Source of the DNA: Tamarix chinensis
Lineage: Eukaryota; Streptophyta; Magnoliopsida; Caryophyllales; Tamaricaceae
NCBI GenBank assembly: GCA_030549775.1
Contig: CM060175.1
Coordinates: forward strand, 8,618,564 to 8,682,563
Direction of reading: 5' to 3'
Length of the DNA: 64,000 nt
The position numbers were made by a program, and so were the translations under genes. Positions 1 through 13,422 of this stretch are shown here, one piece after another. Numbering within the stretch: the stretch's first letter is position 1; the number at the start of each line of letters is the position of its first letter. The notes beneath the pieces were generated by a model. That model made no database searches. It was not told where the DNA came from and saw nothing but the letters and a program-made list of their open reading frames with translations.

Positions 1-295
1 ACATCACAGGTAGGGCTCAAAGACACAATGCCAAATAAAAATTTATAACGTCACAGGTAGGGCTCAAAGACACAATGCCAAATAAAAATTTATAACATCA
101 CAGGTACAAACATAGGTAGGCACGAATGCTAATTCCAAACCACATATAGGCACAAATTATACTACCAAACTATAAGTAGATACAAAGGTTACTACCAAAC
201 CATAAGTACGCATAAATGCTACCACCAAACCACAGGTAGGAACAAAGACTATTACCAAACCACAAGTAGGTAAGAAGGCTACTACCAAACCAATC
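1..295. repeat. Short tandem repeats (about 46 bp, then about 40 bp)
   Basis: Two nearly identical units of about 46 bp open the window (ACRTCACAGGTAGGGCTCAA...). About five diverged units of about 40 bp built on CACAGGTAGGCACAAAG...TACTACCAAAC follow. The array lies inside the reverse-oriented LTR fragment. Confidence 0.75.
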
Positions 296-3129
296 CAATA
301 ATCATTTTGATAGAATAATAATCGTTTTTATTTTTATCTACTCAAGGAGAGATTATATCAAACTGAGAGATACTGGTTCTCAGGTCAAATCGACACACTA
401 AGGCAGCATAGTATCTTACTGATTATCAACCTAAGGACATTAAGGTGCCTTGGTCTTACTGACACATAAAGGACACACAATACTATACCGATAAGGACAC
501 ATAATTCATAAGTATGCATACCATCTATAAGTCTATAGATCTAAATAAAGTAAAATATAGGGCCTGGGTGGGACACTAAGACACACTAGTAAAAATCCAT
601 AACCAACAATGGGCAAAACCATATCTTTAAAGTAGCTACCTCTAAAGATCTACTATTCTTGATCTCAATGTCTTTTACTTTAAATATTAGTATTTTATTA
701 AGGTAACTACAAGACTACATATTAATCATATAGACCTACTTTTCATAATTATTTTTACTCACATCCAACTATTTAATGCAAACATAAATCAAATCAATAC
801 TATGGTTAACATTAAAAATCTAGTAAGACCATCCTAGGTTCAATTTATTTACATTTAGGCACTTTAAGCTAAAAATGACTAAAATGCCCCTAAGGCCATA
901 ATTATTACATTATCATCTATTTCCAAAACTAATTCCATTTAATTTATTAACTTGCCTTGAAAAGGCTAAAAGAGAATATTAAATTATTTAACATGCAAAT
1001 AAATTATGAGACACATCAAATGACCATTTTACTCTTACACATTATTTTACACATAAAACTCTAACAAACATTTATAAAATATCAAATCACATATTCCCAT
1101 GCTCAACTATAAATAATATATATTAGGCACACTTATTAGGATAAATATCATGATATGCTTAAAATGATCAAAATACCCTTAGGACATACAATAATAATAG
1201 TCATGCTAAAATAGGCATTGCTAAAACATCAAATCACATATCTCCATACTTATCAATAATTATGACATATTAGGCATTCTTATCAAAATAAATATTATGA
1301 TACACTTAAATGATCAAATTTCCTTTAGGGCATGCAATATTAATAATTATGCTAAAAATATGTTTAAGTATATTCAACCTATCATATTGCACGTAAATGA
1401 CATAGATAATTTATTCTCATCATTTTAATCATTTTAACATACTTCTATGTATATAATACTTTATACAAATCATCATGATCTGTTTTACCAAATTTTATAC
1501 TAGCACCATTAGGCAAATCATTTTAATGTGACAAACATGCTTAATATAATTTATACATTAAAATTCTAGTGTGTTATCATATAAAATATCACATATTAAT
1601 AGAGTATAAGAATTAACTTATTTTCAAAAAAAGAACAAAAATAGGAAACCCACTAAAATTTATTAAGCTCAACAAATCAGCCTTTTACGCCCAAAAATAA
1701 TACCACATTAACCATATTAATATTTAGCTAATTAATAATATTTTATTAAAAAATTATAAATTAAAAATTACCATTATGCTCTTAATGTTGAAAAATGGTT
1801 GAACATTTAATGTAAACCTCATGCTGCATGTACAACATGAGTTTGGGCAAAGTAGAAAGGCTCCAATGGGGGGTTGGCTAGATGGATGGAGGTGATGGTT
1901 GATGGTGAGGTGCATAGTGGGTGGTGTGCTAGTGGTTGGAGGGTGGTGGTGTTAGGATGTTGTAGTTGAGGGGAGAGAGAGGAACGTTGGTGGTGGTAAG
2001 GGACGAAGCAGAAGACAACACAATATGAGAAGGAGGTAACGATGGTGAGTGGCATTCTAGGGAGGAGAGTAACAACTATGGGCACTAGTGTTAGGCAGGG
2101 GGTAGCATATGTTGTGGCTAGAGTTAAATTGAAGGCAATTAAGGAGGAGAGATGGCTGGGCTTGGGTGGTGGTGATGGTTGGTGTAGTAGGGGAGTAGAG
2201 AGCTTCGTAAGGAGGTGAGGAACAACATAGGAAAATGGGTTGGGTGGTTTGGTGGTGTGCTAGTGGCTGCGGATTGTGAGGTAGGTGGTTGGGTGATGAA
2301 TGGTGGTGGTGAGGGAAAAGAAACCAGATCTAGGGTAATGGAGAAGGAGGAGGAAGAAGAGAGGTATGTGTATGGAAGGGGTGGGCATATGAGACCACAT
2401 GGTTGTACATGGGTGGAGATAGTTTGTGTGACACCCACCAAAAAGAGTAAGGTCAGGGGAGGGAAAAGGAGAAAGGAAGGGAAAGGGGCTCGGGGTGTAT
2501 ACAAACAATTGGTGGAGTTAGGTTTTATTTTCTTGGAGATAAGGTGTGGCTAGTTTATGTTCAAACGGGGACATGATGCAAGAGAATAAGAAGTGGCATG
2601 CGTGGTTGGTGGTAGAGGATCGGTGGAAGAAGGCAAAGGTGCATGAGCTGAGAATGGAAGGGAAGAGGCACGCGAGAGGGGGAGTGTAGGGGGTTGGTTT
2701 GGCCTGAAGGGGAAGGGGGAGCACAGGCATTCTCGAAGTGCGAGGGCATGAAGAGGGGGTGTTTGGATGGGCAGGAAGGAGGAACAAAAAAGAAAAAGAG
2801 AAGGAAAAATAAAAAGAAAAAAGAGAAATAAGGAGATAGAAAAAGGAAAATGAAAATAAATTTAAGGTTATAATTAGAAATAGGTTTAGATTTAGGAGCA
2901 GGGTAAACTTAATTTATTCAAGGTTAGGGTATCTAATTATAAAAAAATAATTTGGGAAAAAATTATCTATTTAAGGTTGGTTTAAATAATAAAATCATTT
3001 ATTTAAAAATTTATTGAGGTTTGCTGGTCAAGGGTTAATAAAAATAGATAAGCTAAGATTTAAGTGTTAGGTTTCAAATAAAAGGGTAAATGCTAAAAAA
3101 TAAAGACTATAAATTTTTGGGATGTTATA
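1..3129 (-). mobile_element. Giant LTR fragment (LTR-A-like), reverse orientation, runs off the window
   Basis: On the minus strand this begins at 3129 with TATAACATCCCAAAAATTT, matching the C-rich starts of the other large LTRs here. It then runs through an AT-rich stretch, a G-rich block (about 1820-2790, the reverse complement of the pyrimidine-rich leader of the other copies), then AT-rich DNA with scattered AAAATGCCC-type motifs and short tandem repeats. The other end lies outside the window, so solo LTR versus full element cannot be decided. It interrupts a copia protease coding region at 3130. ORFs in the G-rich block are composition artefacts. Confidence 0.7.
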
Positions 3130-4060
3130 GTTGTTTTCTATAGGAGCCTCCTCTTGTTCTAATAATTCTTCATATGATATAAACATCACCTTATTACTGC
3201 ATACATGAATGGTTGCACCTGAATCAAGCCGCTAATATAATGACTTACTCAGATTAGCTATATGAAGTTCTGATACCATGCTAATTAGCATTGTAGATAC
3301 CATTGCTACAAATTCCTTGACTTCACTTTAAAAATCATTGACCTAATCAGATTTTATAGAATCCACCTTTTTCTTGATTCTACATTCATGAATATATTGC
3401 TCTTTCTTCCGATAATGGTGATAATACTTATTTTTCCTCACATCATTGTAATTCTTGAATAAATTTTCTTTCTTGTTAACCTTTAGACTATTATGAGATT
3501 TTCCATTTTGATTCCTTCTATTTTTATTTTCACTAACATAATTTACTTCAAAATTCAATAACACATTAGGTGAATGAGATCCTGCCTCAATTTGAAGATG
3601 TGCTTGAAGTTGTTCTATAGTCATGTTTTCAAGAGAATTAAGAACTTCTTCCTATACTCACTCTAACTAGGAGGCAATTTTGAAGAAAAAAAAATTTACT
3701 CCTATTTGAAGTGAATTAGGGACTTTAACCTCAAGGTCACAAAGTTTGGATACTAGGATTTGAAGTTCACGCCTTGATCCATACTAGATTGATCATCATA
3801 TATTCAAAACTTAAAGAATTTTAAAGCCAAAATTTTATATGTACCCTTTTTGATATATATTTGGCTTCGAGTGCATCTCATATCTCCTTCGGGGATCCCA
3901 AATTTGACTCCAAGTCATGTAACCAATCGGTGAAGGAGTTGAGAATATGACCACAACATAATAAATCTTCAATGCAGTAAGTAATAATACCATCTTATCT
4001 TTTTATCTAATAAAGTTACTTGCATTGAATTGACTCAACGTAATTAGATTTTGGTTTGCT
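3130..4060 (-). pseudogene. Ty1/copia gag C-terminus and protease N-terminus, degenerate
   Basis: On the minus strand, interrupted pieces of a copia polyprotein can be read: NLGSPKEI-stop-DALEAKYISKR (gag core, about 3840-3905), then EEVLNSLENMTIEQLQAHLQ and a damaged zinc knuckle YYHHYRKKEQYIHEC (expected C-x2-C-x4-H-x4-C; the first two cysteines are lost), then RLDSGATIHVC (about 3195-3235), the aspartic protease active site with DSG intact. Stops and frame changes make it non-functional. It is cut at 3130 by the giant LTR, and the rest of pol is not in the window. The right limit is uncertain because gag similarity fades near 4060. Confidence 0.75.
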
Positions 4061-4526
4061 ATTTTATATGGTGAATCCATCTTTATTAAATATTACCTTT
4101 AAATTATTAGAAAAAAAATAAAATTGGGATAAATTAATTAGGCTTTAAGACGTCTAGAACACTATCATAAAGGTAATATTGTCACGACAAATTACCTCTA
4201 GGATACAATAAAGCATTTATGAAATACTAGCTTAATAATTGTGTCTATAGAATCTAAAATGTTCAAGAATTAATTGAAGTAATTTATCTATCTATCTATG
4301 GGGACATATATATACTAAATCAAGAGACTTGTTCAAAAGTTATATCTCTTCATAAAATACTTCCAATTAATTAATTAATATATTTTATTGAATTGGTTGA
4401 ATAGTTTGAAGCAACATTCGACAAGTCTTAAACTACATCATTTGGGAAACGAATATTGAAAGTTACCGTCCAAGACCATTAGAGCATTACAATATTGATT
4501 AAAATTCACGTGATTGCTAAATACCA
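4061..4526. other. AT-rich DNA, nothing recognised
   Basis: No ORF, repeat or element terminus was recognised. It may include the diverged 5' part of the copia gag and its untranslated region. Confidence 0.4.
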
Positions 4527-4529
4527 TAA

Positions 4530-4769
4530 GTGCTCGTTTGGTACGGGGGTAATAGGGGTGGAAAAATTATCCCCATATTTTATATATCTTATATAATTTA
4601 GTTAAAATTAAATATTTTTATTCTAATAAATACCCATTTGAGATCTTAATTTAATCTAAAATGGGCATTTTATTAAAAATATATTTATTATTATTAAATA
4701 CTTAATATAAGAGGTATAAAATAGAGGGAAAAATTTTCCACCCCTATTACTCCCATACCAAATATGCCA
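4530..4769. mobile_element. Tourist-like (PIF/Harbinger) MITE
   Basis: A 240-bp element with inverted termini: GTGCTCGTTTGGTACGGGG on the left, and on the right the reverse complement of TGGCATATTTGGTATGGGAG. Both are followed inward by GTAATAGGGGTGGAAAA. It is flanked by TAA at 4527-4529 and 4770-4772, the 3-bp duplication typical of PIF/Harbinger insertions. There is no coding capacity. Confidence 0.82.
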
Positions 4770-4772
4770 TAA

Positions 4773-5715
4773 AGGTGAAGAAATTTCAAACAATCTTAAA
4801 AATTATAACTCATTACATTACGGTGAGTGCTTCTATTCGCGTGCATGTTAAGGCACCATGGAGCCATGACTCTATTGAATGCCTAACATTTACTTTTGCA
4901 TTCTCATCATTTTTTTAATGGCCATAAAACCATATCAATAGGCGTCTAATTAAATTACTAGTACTTGTAAATAATTGAACCAAATATTTTAACCATTTTA
5001 TATTATTATCTATTCCAACCGTTATCGATTCGAATTCCAATGATTGTAATGGAATCTCTTCTTCCTTTTTATATATATAATTCTTTACATTTAAGAGTAA
5101 TAACCGTATACTTCCACCAACATTAGATGACCGCACATGTTTGTATAGTAACCGGTCGATTCTCGGTTTTGCCGATCCGACCACTTTTCCCTCCGGCGCT
5201 CTTTCCTAACTAGCTTTAATGCTTTATGAGGCATCCAACCGGCCGGCTGGGATGCCGGTTCTCCAATCGACGGGTACTATTGAGTAATTAAGGCATTAAA
5301 ATCTTGTACTCTAATTCGAAAAAACTGAAGCTGAATATGTGTGGTCTTCCATTTTGCTTTTACCGGTGTTCTATTTAAGATGTAACATACCCACCACAAG
5401 GGACCATAGCCATATAAAATTAAAAGAAAAAGGTAATACTGTAAGAACTATACGATGAGCTACGTAATGTCGTCTATTTTTCCACATATATCTACTTACT
5501 ATAAAACTACAATGATAGAGCTGCGTGATCCCCGCAAGCTGCTTGCTTACTGTCCCTAAAGATAAGGGTCCTGGTTCCAGATTGCACCATAATTATAAGT
5601 CAAGTCCCCACAAATCAGTTAGCTCAATATAAACTTTATGGACATGCGATAGTATCTCTAAAACTATGTGATATAGTACGCCTGACAAGCGACCAATTAC
5701 AGGATAAAAGTTTAT
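4773..5715. other. Apparently low-copy intergenic DNA
   Basis: No element ends, repeats or convincing protein were found. A GC-richer island at about 5150-5280 has a palindromic ACCGGCCGGCT. The 89-codon ORF on the minus strand here (4915-5184) has no recognisable motif. Confidence 0.35.
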
Positions 5716-6235
5716 ACTAAAGAGGTGGCAACGGGTCGGTGGGTCAGGTTCGGGTTGGGTCATTATTGGGTTAGATTATTTTGAGTCATTTGACTTTTGC
5801 GGGTCGGTTGTGGGTCGGTTCAGGTCATTTCAGGTTTGGGTCATTTCGGATCATTGCTTTGTTTGGGTCGGGTCTATTCCGAGTTAGGTCATTTCGGCTC
5901 TGGATCATTTCGATTTATTTTGTCAGGTCGAGTCAGGTTTGGGTTAAGTAAATTCGAGTTTGGGTCATTTCATTTTAACTTGACTAGTAGGGTCTGGTTG
6001 GTTTCGCGTTATTTTTTGGTTCACATGACTAGGTGGTTTCGGCTCGTTTGAGTCATTTCAGGTAATATTATGAATTGGCCCCGTTGGGTCCAAGTTGTTT
6101 CGGATTAACTTAATGGGTTGGGTCATTTCGTGTAATTTAACGAGTTAGATTTGAGTAGTTATGGGTTAACTTGATGGGTCGTGTCGGATCGAGTTTTGAT
6201 AGGTTGAATCAAATTTGAGTCGAGGTAATTATCAT
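5716..6235. repeat. GGGTC-rich degenerate short tandem repeat
   Basis: It starts GAGGTGGCAACGGGTCGG and continues as imperfect 15-40 bp units of the type GGGTCATTTCGGRTT. Similar G-rich openings occur in non-autonomous plant DNA transposons, but no matching inverted terminus was found. ORF 5797-6051 only reads through this repeat. Confidence 0.7.
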
Positions 6236-6749
6236 TTATTATATTGTAAATATTAGAGACAATTATAATATTAGTATTGCAGATAAATGAATTAAGAATA
6301 TTAGATGTGCTTTATTTTCACAAGTAAATAGTAAAGATATTTATAAATTTTAATAATAAAGAACATTACATGGTTGAATTTAATAAAGATATTTATCATT
6401 TATTCGGATTTATTTAATTACTTAAAATATTTAATTACTTAAAAAAGATAATTTTACAAAATGAAGGTGATCATAACATGACTATACAATGTATAATTAT
6501 CATTTATTACCTTATAAATATTAGAGACAATCATAAGATTACTAGTACATATAAATGACATAAAAATATTATATGTGCTTTATTTTTACAACTAAATAAT
6601 AAATATATTTATAAGTTTTAACAATATTATATTTGATTACTTAAAATATTTATTAATTTTACAAGTAAAAATATTAGATATTTATCATATATTATATTTA
6701 TTTGATTACTTAAAATATTCGATTATTTAAAAAAAAATTATAAGATAAA
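6225..6749. repeat. About 280-bp tandem repeat, left part
   Basis: AT-rich units containing TAATTATCATTTATTA...TATTAGAGACAATYATAAG begin near 6225 and 6497. The array resumes at 25246 beyond the giant LTR nest, so the insertion at 6749/25246 split one continuous array. Confidence 0.75.
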
Positions 6750-8059
6750 TGTAATCCCCCAAAATTTTAGAAAACCTATAATTAAATAAATAGCTTTTAT
6801 TTGAAATAAATTAGCTTTTAAAATTATTTAGTTCAATTATTTAATGTATTTTTGAGTATAAAAAAATGGATGGGAGTATTTAACAAATTAAAAATAAATA
6901 TTTTGTTATTTTACCATATTATTTTTACTTAAATAATTTTCCAAACTAATATTGTACTAAAATTATTCTTTTTGAACCAATATATTAAATTATACTGAAT
7001 CAAATTATTAAATTAAATCATTTATCAAAATATTATATTTTATTATTTTCTAAATTAAATTACATTATTTTTCTCTATTTTCCATTTTCCCTTCTTTTCC
7101 TTCTCCTTTTCTCCTTTTCCTCCTTCCTTTATTTTTCTTTTATTTTTCCTTCTTTTCCTGGCTCGGGTTGCCAGGCTGCCCCCTCTCCCTCACCTGGGCC
7201 GTTGGCCACGCACAGCCTAGACCCCCTCTCTTTTTTTTCCTTTCTTCCCTCCACTTTGGGCCGGCTGAACCCCTCTTTCTTTTCCCTGCGCCAGTCCGGT
7301 CCGGTCTCCCTCCCCCTCCCTTCTTTCTTTCTCTTCGATCACCCCGAGACCCCGACCAGCCCTCATCACCATACCTGCTGCCATGCCCGACCACTGAGAC
7401 GCCGGCCGCCGGTGAAATACCCCAAAATCCTAAATTAAGTAAGCATGGTCGAGTAGGGAATTATTAGAAAATTAATTAAGATAAACTACTTTATTGGAAA
7501 AAAAGGGGAATTAATTAGGATAAATCAAGAAGGAATTTATAAGTATGTAAATAGGAGGAATTGTGGTATTTTAAGTCAATTAAGGTTTTTATTTTAGAAA
7601 TTTATTAAACACATTAATTTATTTAAAATGGGAAGGATAAAATAGTTTCAAATTAATATAAAATTTATAAATAATTTAATTAGATAAAATTAAAGTGTTT
7701 TGTTAATTAAAATGGAATTTAAGAAAATTTTTCCAAAAATCCCAAAATTAACCCAAAAATAGAATTTAATTATTATTTTGATAATTATATACCCTAAATT
7801 ACCCAAATTATACTAGTTAAGGCAACCACTAATTTTCCTTATTTTTCCTTTTTCCCTTTTCCTTTTTTCTCTCCCTCCTTTTTCCTTTTTTTTCTTTCTC
7901 CCCCCTTCTCTTCCTTATGTCTTCCCCGACTGGGCCGGCCTGCTAGGCCCTGCGCCCTGCGCAGCCCAGCTCCCTTTTCCCTCCCCGCCAACGTTGGGCC
8001 TCGCCCGACCCAACTCCCTCCTTCCTTTCCTTCTTTTCGCCGCGGCCACTACCAGAAAT

Positions 8060-8450
8060 GAGGCTTTTAACGACCAACAAATTTCGTCGCTAATGGCCAA
8101 ATTTTGGTTGCTAAAGCTAATAACGACCAAAAAATTTATTGGTCGTCAGTGGTCGTTATTGCTCCCTCGTTAAAGGCTTTAACGACCAACTGAAATTTTT
8201 TGGTCGTTAAAGTAATAACGACTACATATTATGTTGGTCGCTAACGCAATAACAACGGCGTATAATTTTGGTCGCTAAAGGTAATAACGACGACGCAAAG
8301 TGTTGGTCGCTGAAAGTAATAGCGACAACTTATAATATTGGTTGCTAAAAGTAATAGCGATAACGTATAATGTTGGTCGCTAAAAATAATAACGACGAAT
8401 AAAATACACTGTCATAAATAATATTAACGACCAATTTTTCCATCAATACT
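8060..8450. repeat. CACTA subterminal repeats, left end
   Basis: At least a dozen diverged copies of TAACGACCAA and its complement TTGGTCGYTAA occur in both orientations. Known En/Spm elements use such subterminal motifs as transposase binding sites; here that role is inferred from position. Confidence 0.85.
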
Positions 8451-8572
8451 AAAATTCATTCATCATTTGTGACATAATTTATTGGTCGCAAATGGCATAA
8501 TTATATATTCAATAATATATACAATCAACATTTCAATATTCATCTATAACCCTACACCTATATGGATATACA

Positions 8573-8715
8573 TATATCCATTTCAATCTTTTCAAAACCT
8601 GTACATGTATGCATACATATATCCATTTCAATCTTCTCAAGACCTGTACCTGTATGCATGCATATATATCCATTTTGATCTTCTCAAATCCTGTACCTGC
8701 ATACATATATATCCA
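8573..8715. repeat. About 47-bp minisatellite, three copies
   Basis: Three consecutive units open with ATATATCCATTTCAATCTTC and continue with CAAGACCTGTACCTGTATGC. They sit inside the CACTA element. The ORFs across them (8482-8721 and 8533-8799) only reflect the repeat. Confidence 0.85.
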
Positions 8716-9372
8716 TTCTAACATATGGATATAATTTTCTAAATATCTGTTTATAATTAAATATTCATACAAATAACTTGTATCAAATGTACGGTACAAT
8801 TTTCGGCTATGATCAAATATAAATATATTACAAAAGAGCTACAATATGTCATTGCATTACAAAAATATCATGATTAACAGCCGCATAAGAATTAATCATT
8901 CTATCCATCGGACACAATAGACTTGATAAGTTTATCAAAATAAACTGGATCTGCAACAATAGAAATATAAAAATAATAATTAATATAAGTATCAAATAAA
9001 CAATGACATATGATATCAAAATAATAAAAAAAAACATTACGCCGAATAATAAAAACAAGAGTATATCATTACTCTTCAACCCAAGATGTATATAGCCATC
9101 ACAATTTGAGCTGGAAGAAGGTTGTGCATTGGTGGAGGAAGTGGTGGTTGCAGCAAAAACGGTTGAAATTAGGAGCATAAAGTCTTACCCTCTAAAACAT
9201 GATAAATAGAGAAAAAATGAATTGCTCGGACTTAAAATGAATTTACTTTCTTCCCTTCAAAGGTCATCGGTATGCAATAAAAAGAAACATATCCACTGAT
9301 GCATCCTATCAAAATTATTAAAATATTATTATACTATTTATTATGATTAAATAAGAGAATTTTTATTCATTG

Positions 9373-9476
9373 CCCTATTAGATTGGATCTAATAGGGGAT
9401 ATTTTATATTACACTATTTGTTAGAATCAATTAAGAAATTTTCAATTGCTCTATTAGATCATCTATAATAGGGCAA
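9373..9476. repeat. Two adjacent short palindromes, possible MITE remnant
   Basis: Arms CCCTATTAGAT (9373-9383) and ATCTAATAGGG (9387-9397) are perfectly inverted. A second imperfect palindrome, ATTGCTCTATTAGAT...ATAATAGGGCAAT, lies at 9444-9476. The shared CCCTATTAGAT motif suggests remains of a small inverted-repeat element. No target duplication was found. Confidence 0.4.
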
Positions 9477-10450
9477 TTTTATTATTACCCTATTTAAGGC
9501 CAGTGAATACTACTTTCTATTAATGGTTTTATTCATTGCCCTTGAATTATTGCTCTATTTCAACCTTCTTCCTAACTAAGTAAATAAAAAAAAGATTATA
9601 TAAACCTGAATAATATAATAAACATAGTAGCAACCATCATGTTTTGTCTGCCGACATACATGCCTCCAGATAGCAATAAGCTTACAGCTTCAAAGACTAT
9701 GATGCTTACGTGGGCCCTGCTCAACACTTGAAAATACAGGAATTTGGAAGCAGATAATATGAATAGGTCTACTAAGCTTCCTCCACCCCATACTTCCTAA
9801 TATTAGATTACTGTTGTATTACCTGGGAGGTGTTTGCTCTTATTTATCAATAGAGAAGCAAACCAAATATCCCATTATATCATAAAATCCAAGACCTCAG
9901 TGCCAGAAAAATAATAACCCAGATAAAATTGTCTGAATGTATGCCAGATGAATAACTTTTAGTAAAAGACATTATATGCCATACGGAACCCACTTCAAAT
10001 TACCTAAAAGGTACATAAAGTGAAAAAACCAATATCAGACCACTGATATCACCAACTGAAGTCATATAAAACTTATCATCTTAAAACAAGATCTATTGAC
10101 AAACAAGAATAGTCAACTGCTTCTCAAATTAAATATGCACTAGATCATAACAATAATTCAAGGCTAGTAATTCTATTAAAAGAAATAATTAATTACATGC
10201 ATATATGCATGCTATTGTTTCCTTAACACGCTCGGCGTTCAAATAAAAAAGAGGGAAAAAATTAAAATTTGCTATTTATTGTTGTTGCTTGTGCAGCTGG
10301 AGAACTCAAAACCCCCTTTTTTTTCTCTCAATTAGCTACCAGCTGTTAAGAGAAGAGTTATTTCAGTCACTAAGTATGTTCCGGTGGAAACCAAATTGGG
10401 AGGGTTCTGTTCATAGAGAGGGAGGGAGAGAGAGAGGCAGCTTTGTCCCC

Positions 10451-10916
10451 ATTTGGAGGAGATATTATTAAGGTAATTTATAATCTTTTACCCTCTCTTT
10501 TGCTTATTGAATACCAGGGATGATGAGTTTTCTTTAATATATCCTCATTGTGCATGCTTTATTTTCTTTATTTGTTTTCAAATTTTGCAGTCTTGTTTAA
10601 GTTCCGAATTTCCATGTTTCTTTGAATACATAGCCCAACATCATTTATCTGCAGACCACATGCTGAAACAAGAACTTATTATGAACTTATTTGGAGGAGA
10701 TATTATTAAGGTAATTTATAATCTTTTAACCTCTCTTTTGCTTATTTGAATACCAGGGATGATGAGTTTTCTTTAATATATCCTCATTGTGCATGCTTTA
10801 TTTTCTTTATTTGTTTTCAAATTTTGCAGTCTTGTTTAAGTTCCGAATTTCCATGTTTCTTTGAATACATAGCCCAACATCATTTATCTGCAGACCACAT
10901 GCTGAAACAAGAACTT
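10451..10916 (+). repeat. 238-bp tandem duplication of an exon-like segment within CACTA
   Basis: Unit 1 (10451-10688) and unit 2 (10689-10916) are almost identical, offset 238-239 bp. Each contains a splice-acceptor-like TTTGCAG and an open stretch CLSSEFPCFFEYIAQHHLSA... The segment from the first acceptor runs to AAG|GTAATTTA, a donor-like site, at about 10709-10714. This is the layout of an intron-exon pair. The codons resemble real coding sequence in composition, but I do not recognise the protein. A gene fragment captured by the CACTA element is one explanation; an eroded exon of its own transposase is another. Confidence 0.7.
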
Positions 10917-12655
10917 AAAATGACAACTCATTAAAAAATAGATCTAAAATCTAAACTGAAATTGAATTAAGGAAAAACAAAGATTCATACCAATAGAAGC
11001 TCATAAAAAAATAGCTCACTTGAATCACATGCGAAAACAAAGATTTCAATGCCTAAATGACCTTAAATTCAATCCAAACTTAGCCATATATGTCTAGTAC
11101 TTTTTTTCCACAACTTATGCCATGTTTTAGCCTTCATATCATGCAAAAAAGGTGACATAAAAAAAAATCAGACCTGAAAGTTTCACTGCAGAAATTAACT
11201 CAAAACTTGAAGACGTTATCTCTAAAAATGCTTAAACCCCTGCTCTAAACTTATGCCACTTGATTATGCTTTTAATGTACTGAATTATCAATCATATGAC
11301 AGGTCTTTAAACAAGTTTATAAGGTGAAAACAAGTTGATTTTAGATCAGAAATCAGATTTGTAAAGTTGTTGTAGAAATCAGTCCCAAACATGAAGGAAT
11401 CACCTCCGAAAGTGCTTATAAACTTAGCCAAACTAATCTTACTTGATTCAGCACTTTGTATGATGCATTCCTAATAATATTACAGTTCTATTATCATTTT
11501 TATAATGTGGAAATCATCTAAATTTCAAGTCTGAAATCAGATCTGTATATTTTCAGCAAAATAGTACAAAAACGTCTAGACAACGCTTCTACGGTGCATA
11601 AAAACCTATAAAAACTTAGCTAACTTTATTCTTCATTGGCTATACTAGAATTTCCCTTATATTTCAAGTCTTTGAACATATAATTCGCTAGCATAATGGC
11701 CAAATATTAGATATAAAATCTGAACTGAAATTGAACTAAAAAAATATTCATACTAACACAAGCTCATAACTTACCTTAATAAAATGACAACTCATTAAAA
11801 AATAGATCTGAAATTTGAACTGAAATCAAATAAAAAAAAATAGGTTCATGCCATTAGAAGTTTATAAAAAAATAGCTTGCTTGATACACATGCGAAAATA
11901 GAGATTTTAATGTCCAAATGATCTTAAATTCAAACCAAACTTAATCATATATGTCCGGTAATTTTTTCCACCACTTATGCCATGTTTCAGCCTTCATATC
12001 ATGCAAAAAAAGTGATGTAAAAAAAAAAACCCAGACCTGAAAGTTTGACTGCAGGAATCAACTCAAAACTTGAAATTGCTATCTCCAAAAATGCTTAAAC
12101 CCCTCCTCTAAACTTATGCCACTTGATTATACTTTTAATATACTGAATTCTTAATCATATGATAGGTCTCTAAACATGCTTATAAGGTGAAAACAAGCTG
12201 ATTTTATATCAGAAATCAGATTTGTAAAATTGTTGTAGAAATCAGTCTCAAAGATGAAGGAATTATATCCGAAAGTGCTTATGAACTTAACCAAACTACT
12301 CTAACTTGATTCAGCACTTTTTATGCACTTTGTGTACTATATCCCCAATTATATTACAGGTGTATTGTCATTTTTATAATGTAAAAATCATCAAAAATTT
12401 AGGTCTGAAATCAGATCTATACATTTTCAGCAAAATTAGTACGAAAATGTCAAGACAACACTTCTATAGTACATAAAACCTATAGAAACTTAGCTAAATT
12501 TATTTTTCATTAGCTATACTAAAATATCCATTATATTTTAGGTCTGTGAACATGTAATTAGCTAGCATAATGGCTAAACATTAGATCTAAAATCTGAACT
12601 AAAATTGAATTAAAAAATAGATTCATACCAACAGAAGCTCATAAAAATAGTTTTA
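10917..12655. repeat. About 870-bp tandem duplication within CACTA
   Basis: The segment starting AAAATGACAACTCATTAAAA occurs at 10917 and again at 11781 with about 80-85% similarity by eye. The start of a third copy trails off near 12580-12655. No coding sequence was recognised. Confidence 0.85.
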
Positions 12656-13422
12656 GCTCAACTCAATTTTACCTACACATTTCTAACCTTTTTTTACTTA
12701 TTAACCCACTTCAAATTTTTAAAAGAAGGTATTCTAAGTCTACAAAGAAAAAAAATCAGGTCTAACAAGCAGGAAAAAAAACAGATTATATGTGCACTGT
12801 CCATAGCTATATAGTTAACTATAAAATGATTCAACTTTTAGCTTCATATCCTAACTCAAGGATGATTAAACATGATTTTGATACCCAATTGTCATCCTAA
12901 CTTCTCTATTCGTGACTCAAATTGCAGTAGGTCATACGTAATTACCAATTTATCAAAATGAGATTGAAAAACATAAAAACGTTATCTAAGATATCAAGAA
13001 TAGAATTTTCCTATATCCTAACCCTAAACCAAACCTCAAATCCTAGAAGATATATTAGACAATGAATTTGCAATCATTATGATTATTTATGAACATAGAA
13101 GATATATGAACGACATAACCTTACATCCTAATGAACTTCCTATAAATGATAAGCATGAAATGACGGTAGCATAGAATATCTACATAACTTCATTTAGCCT
13201 ATTGAGAGTAATAAGTTGGTAAGAATGAAATGAAACTAGTCATATAATTTGATAGGTCAGCTTGGATCCCTTTTTTCTTTTTCTTTTGATCAAAAGGTAA
13301 AAGTATATAAATATATAATTTTTAATAATTACTACTTCACTAGGTATCCCTAGGAAAGGAAACATACTTTAACTAACATTACAAAAGGTAGTGGATGCTT
13401 TTTCACCAACCACCAAGTGAAG
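12656..13422. other. CACTA interior, nothing recognised
   Basis: AT-rich DNA without convincing ORFs, repeats or termini. Confidence 0.4.

Noticed and set aside
2139..2787. ORFs on both strands at 2139-2787
   Set aside because: Reverse-complement leader of the giant LTR; mutually overlapping and low complexity.
8573..8715. CRISPR-like array of repeats
   Set aside because: Tandem minisatellite without unique spacers, in a plant nuclear context; the same applies to the sub-repeat clusters in the LTRs.
8849..9178. 109-codon minus-strand ORF with a hydrophobic stretch
   Set aside because: The hydrophobic part comes from AT-rich sequence; the first 30 residues look exon-like but match nothing I know.
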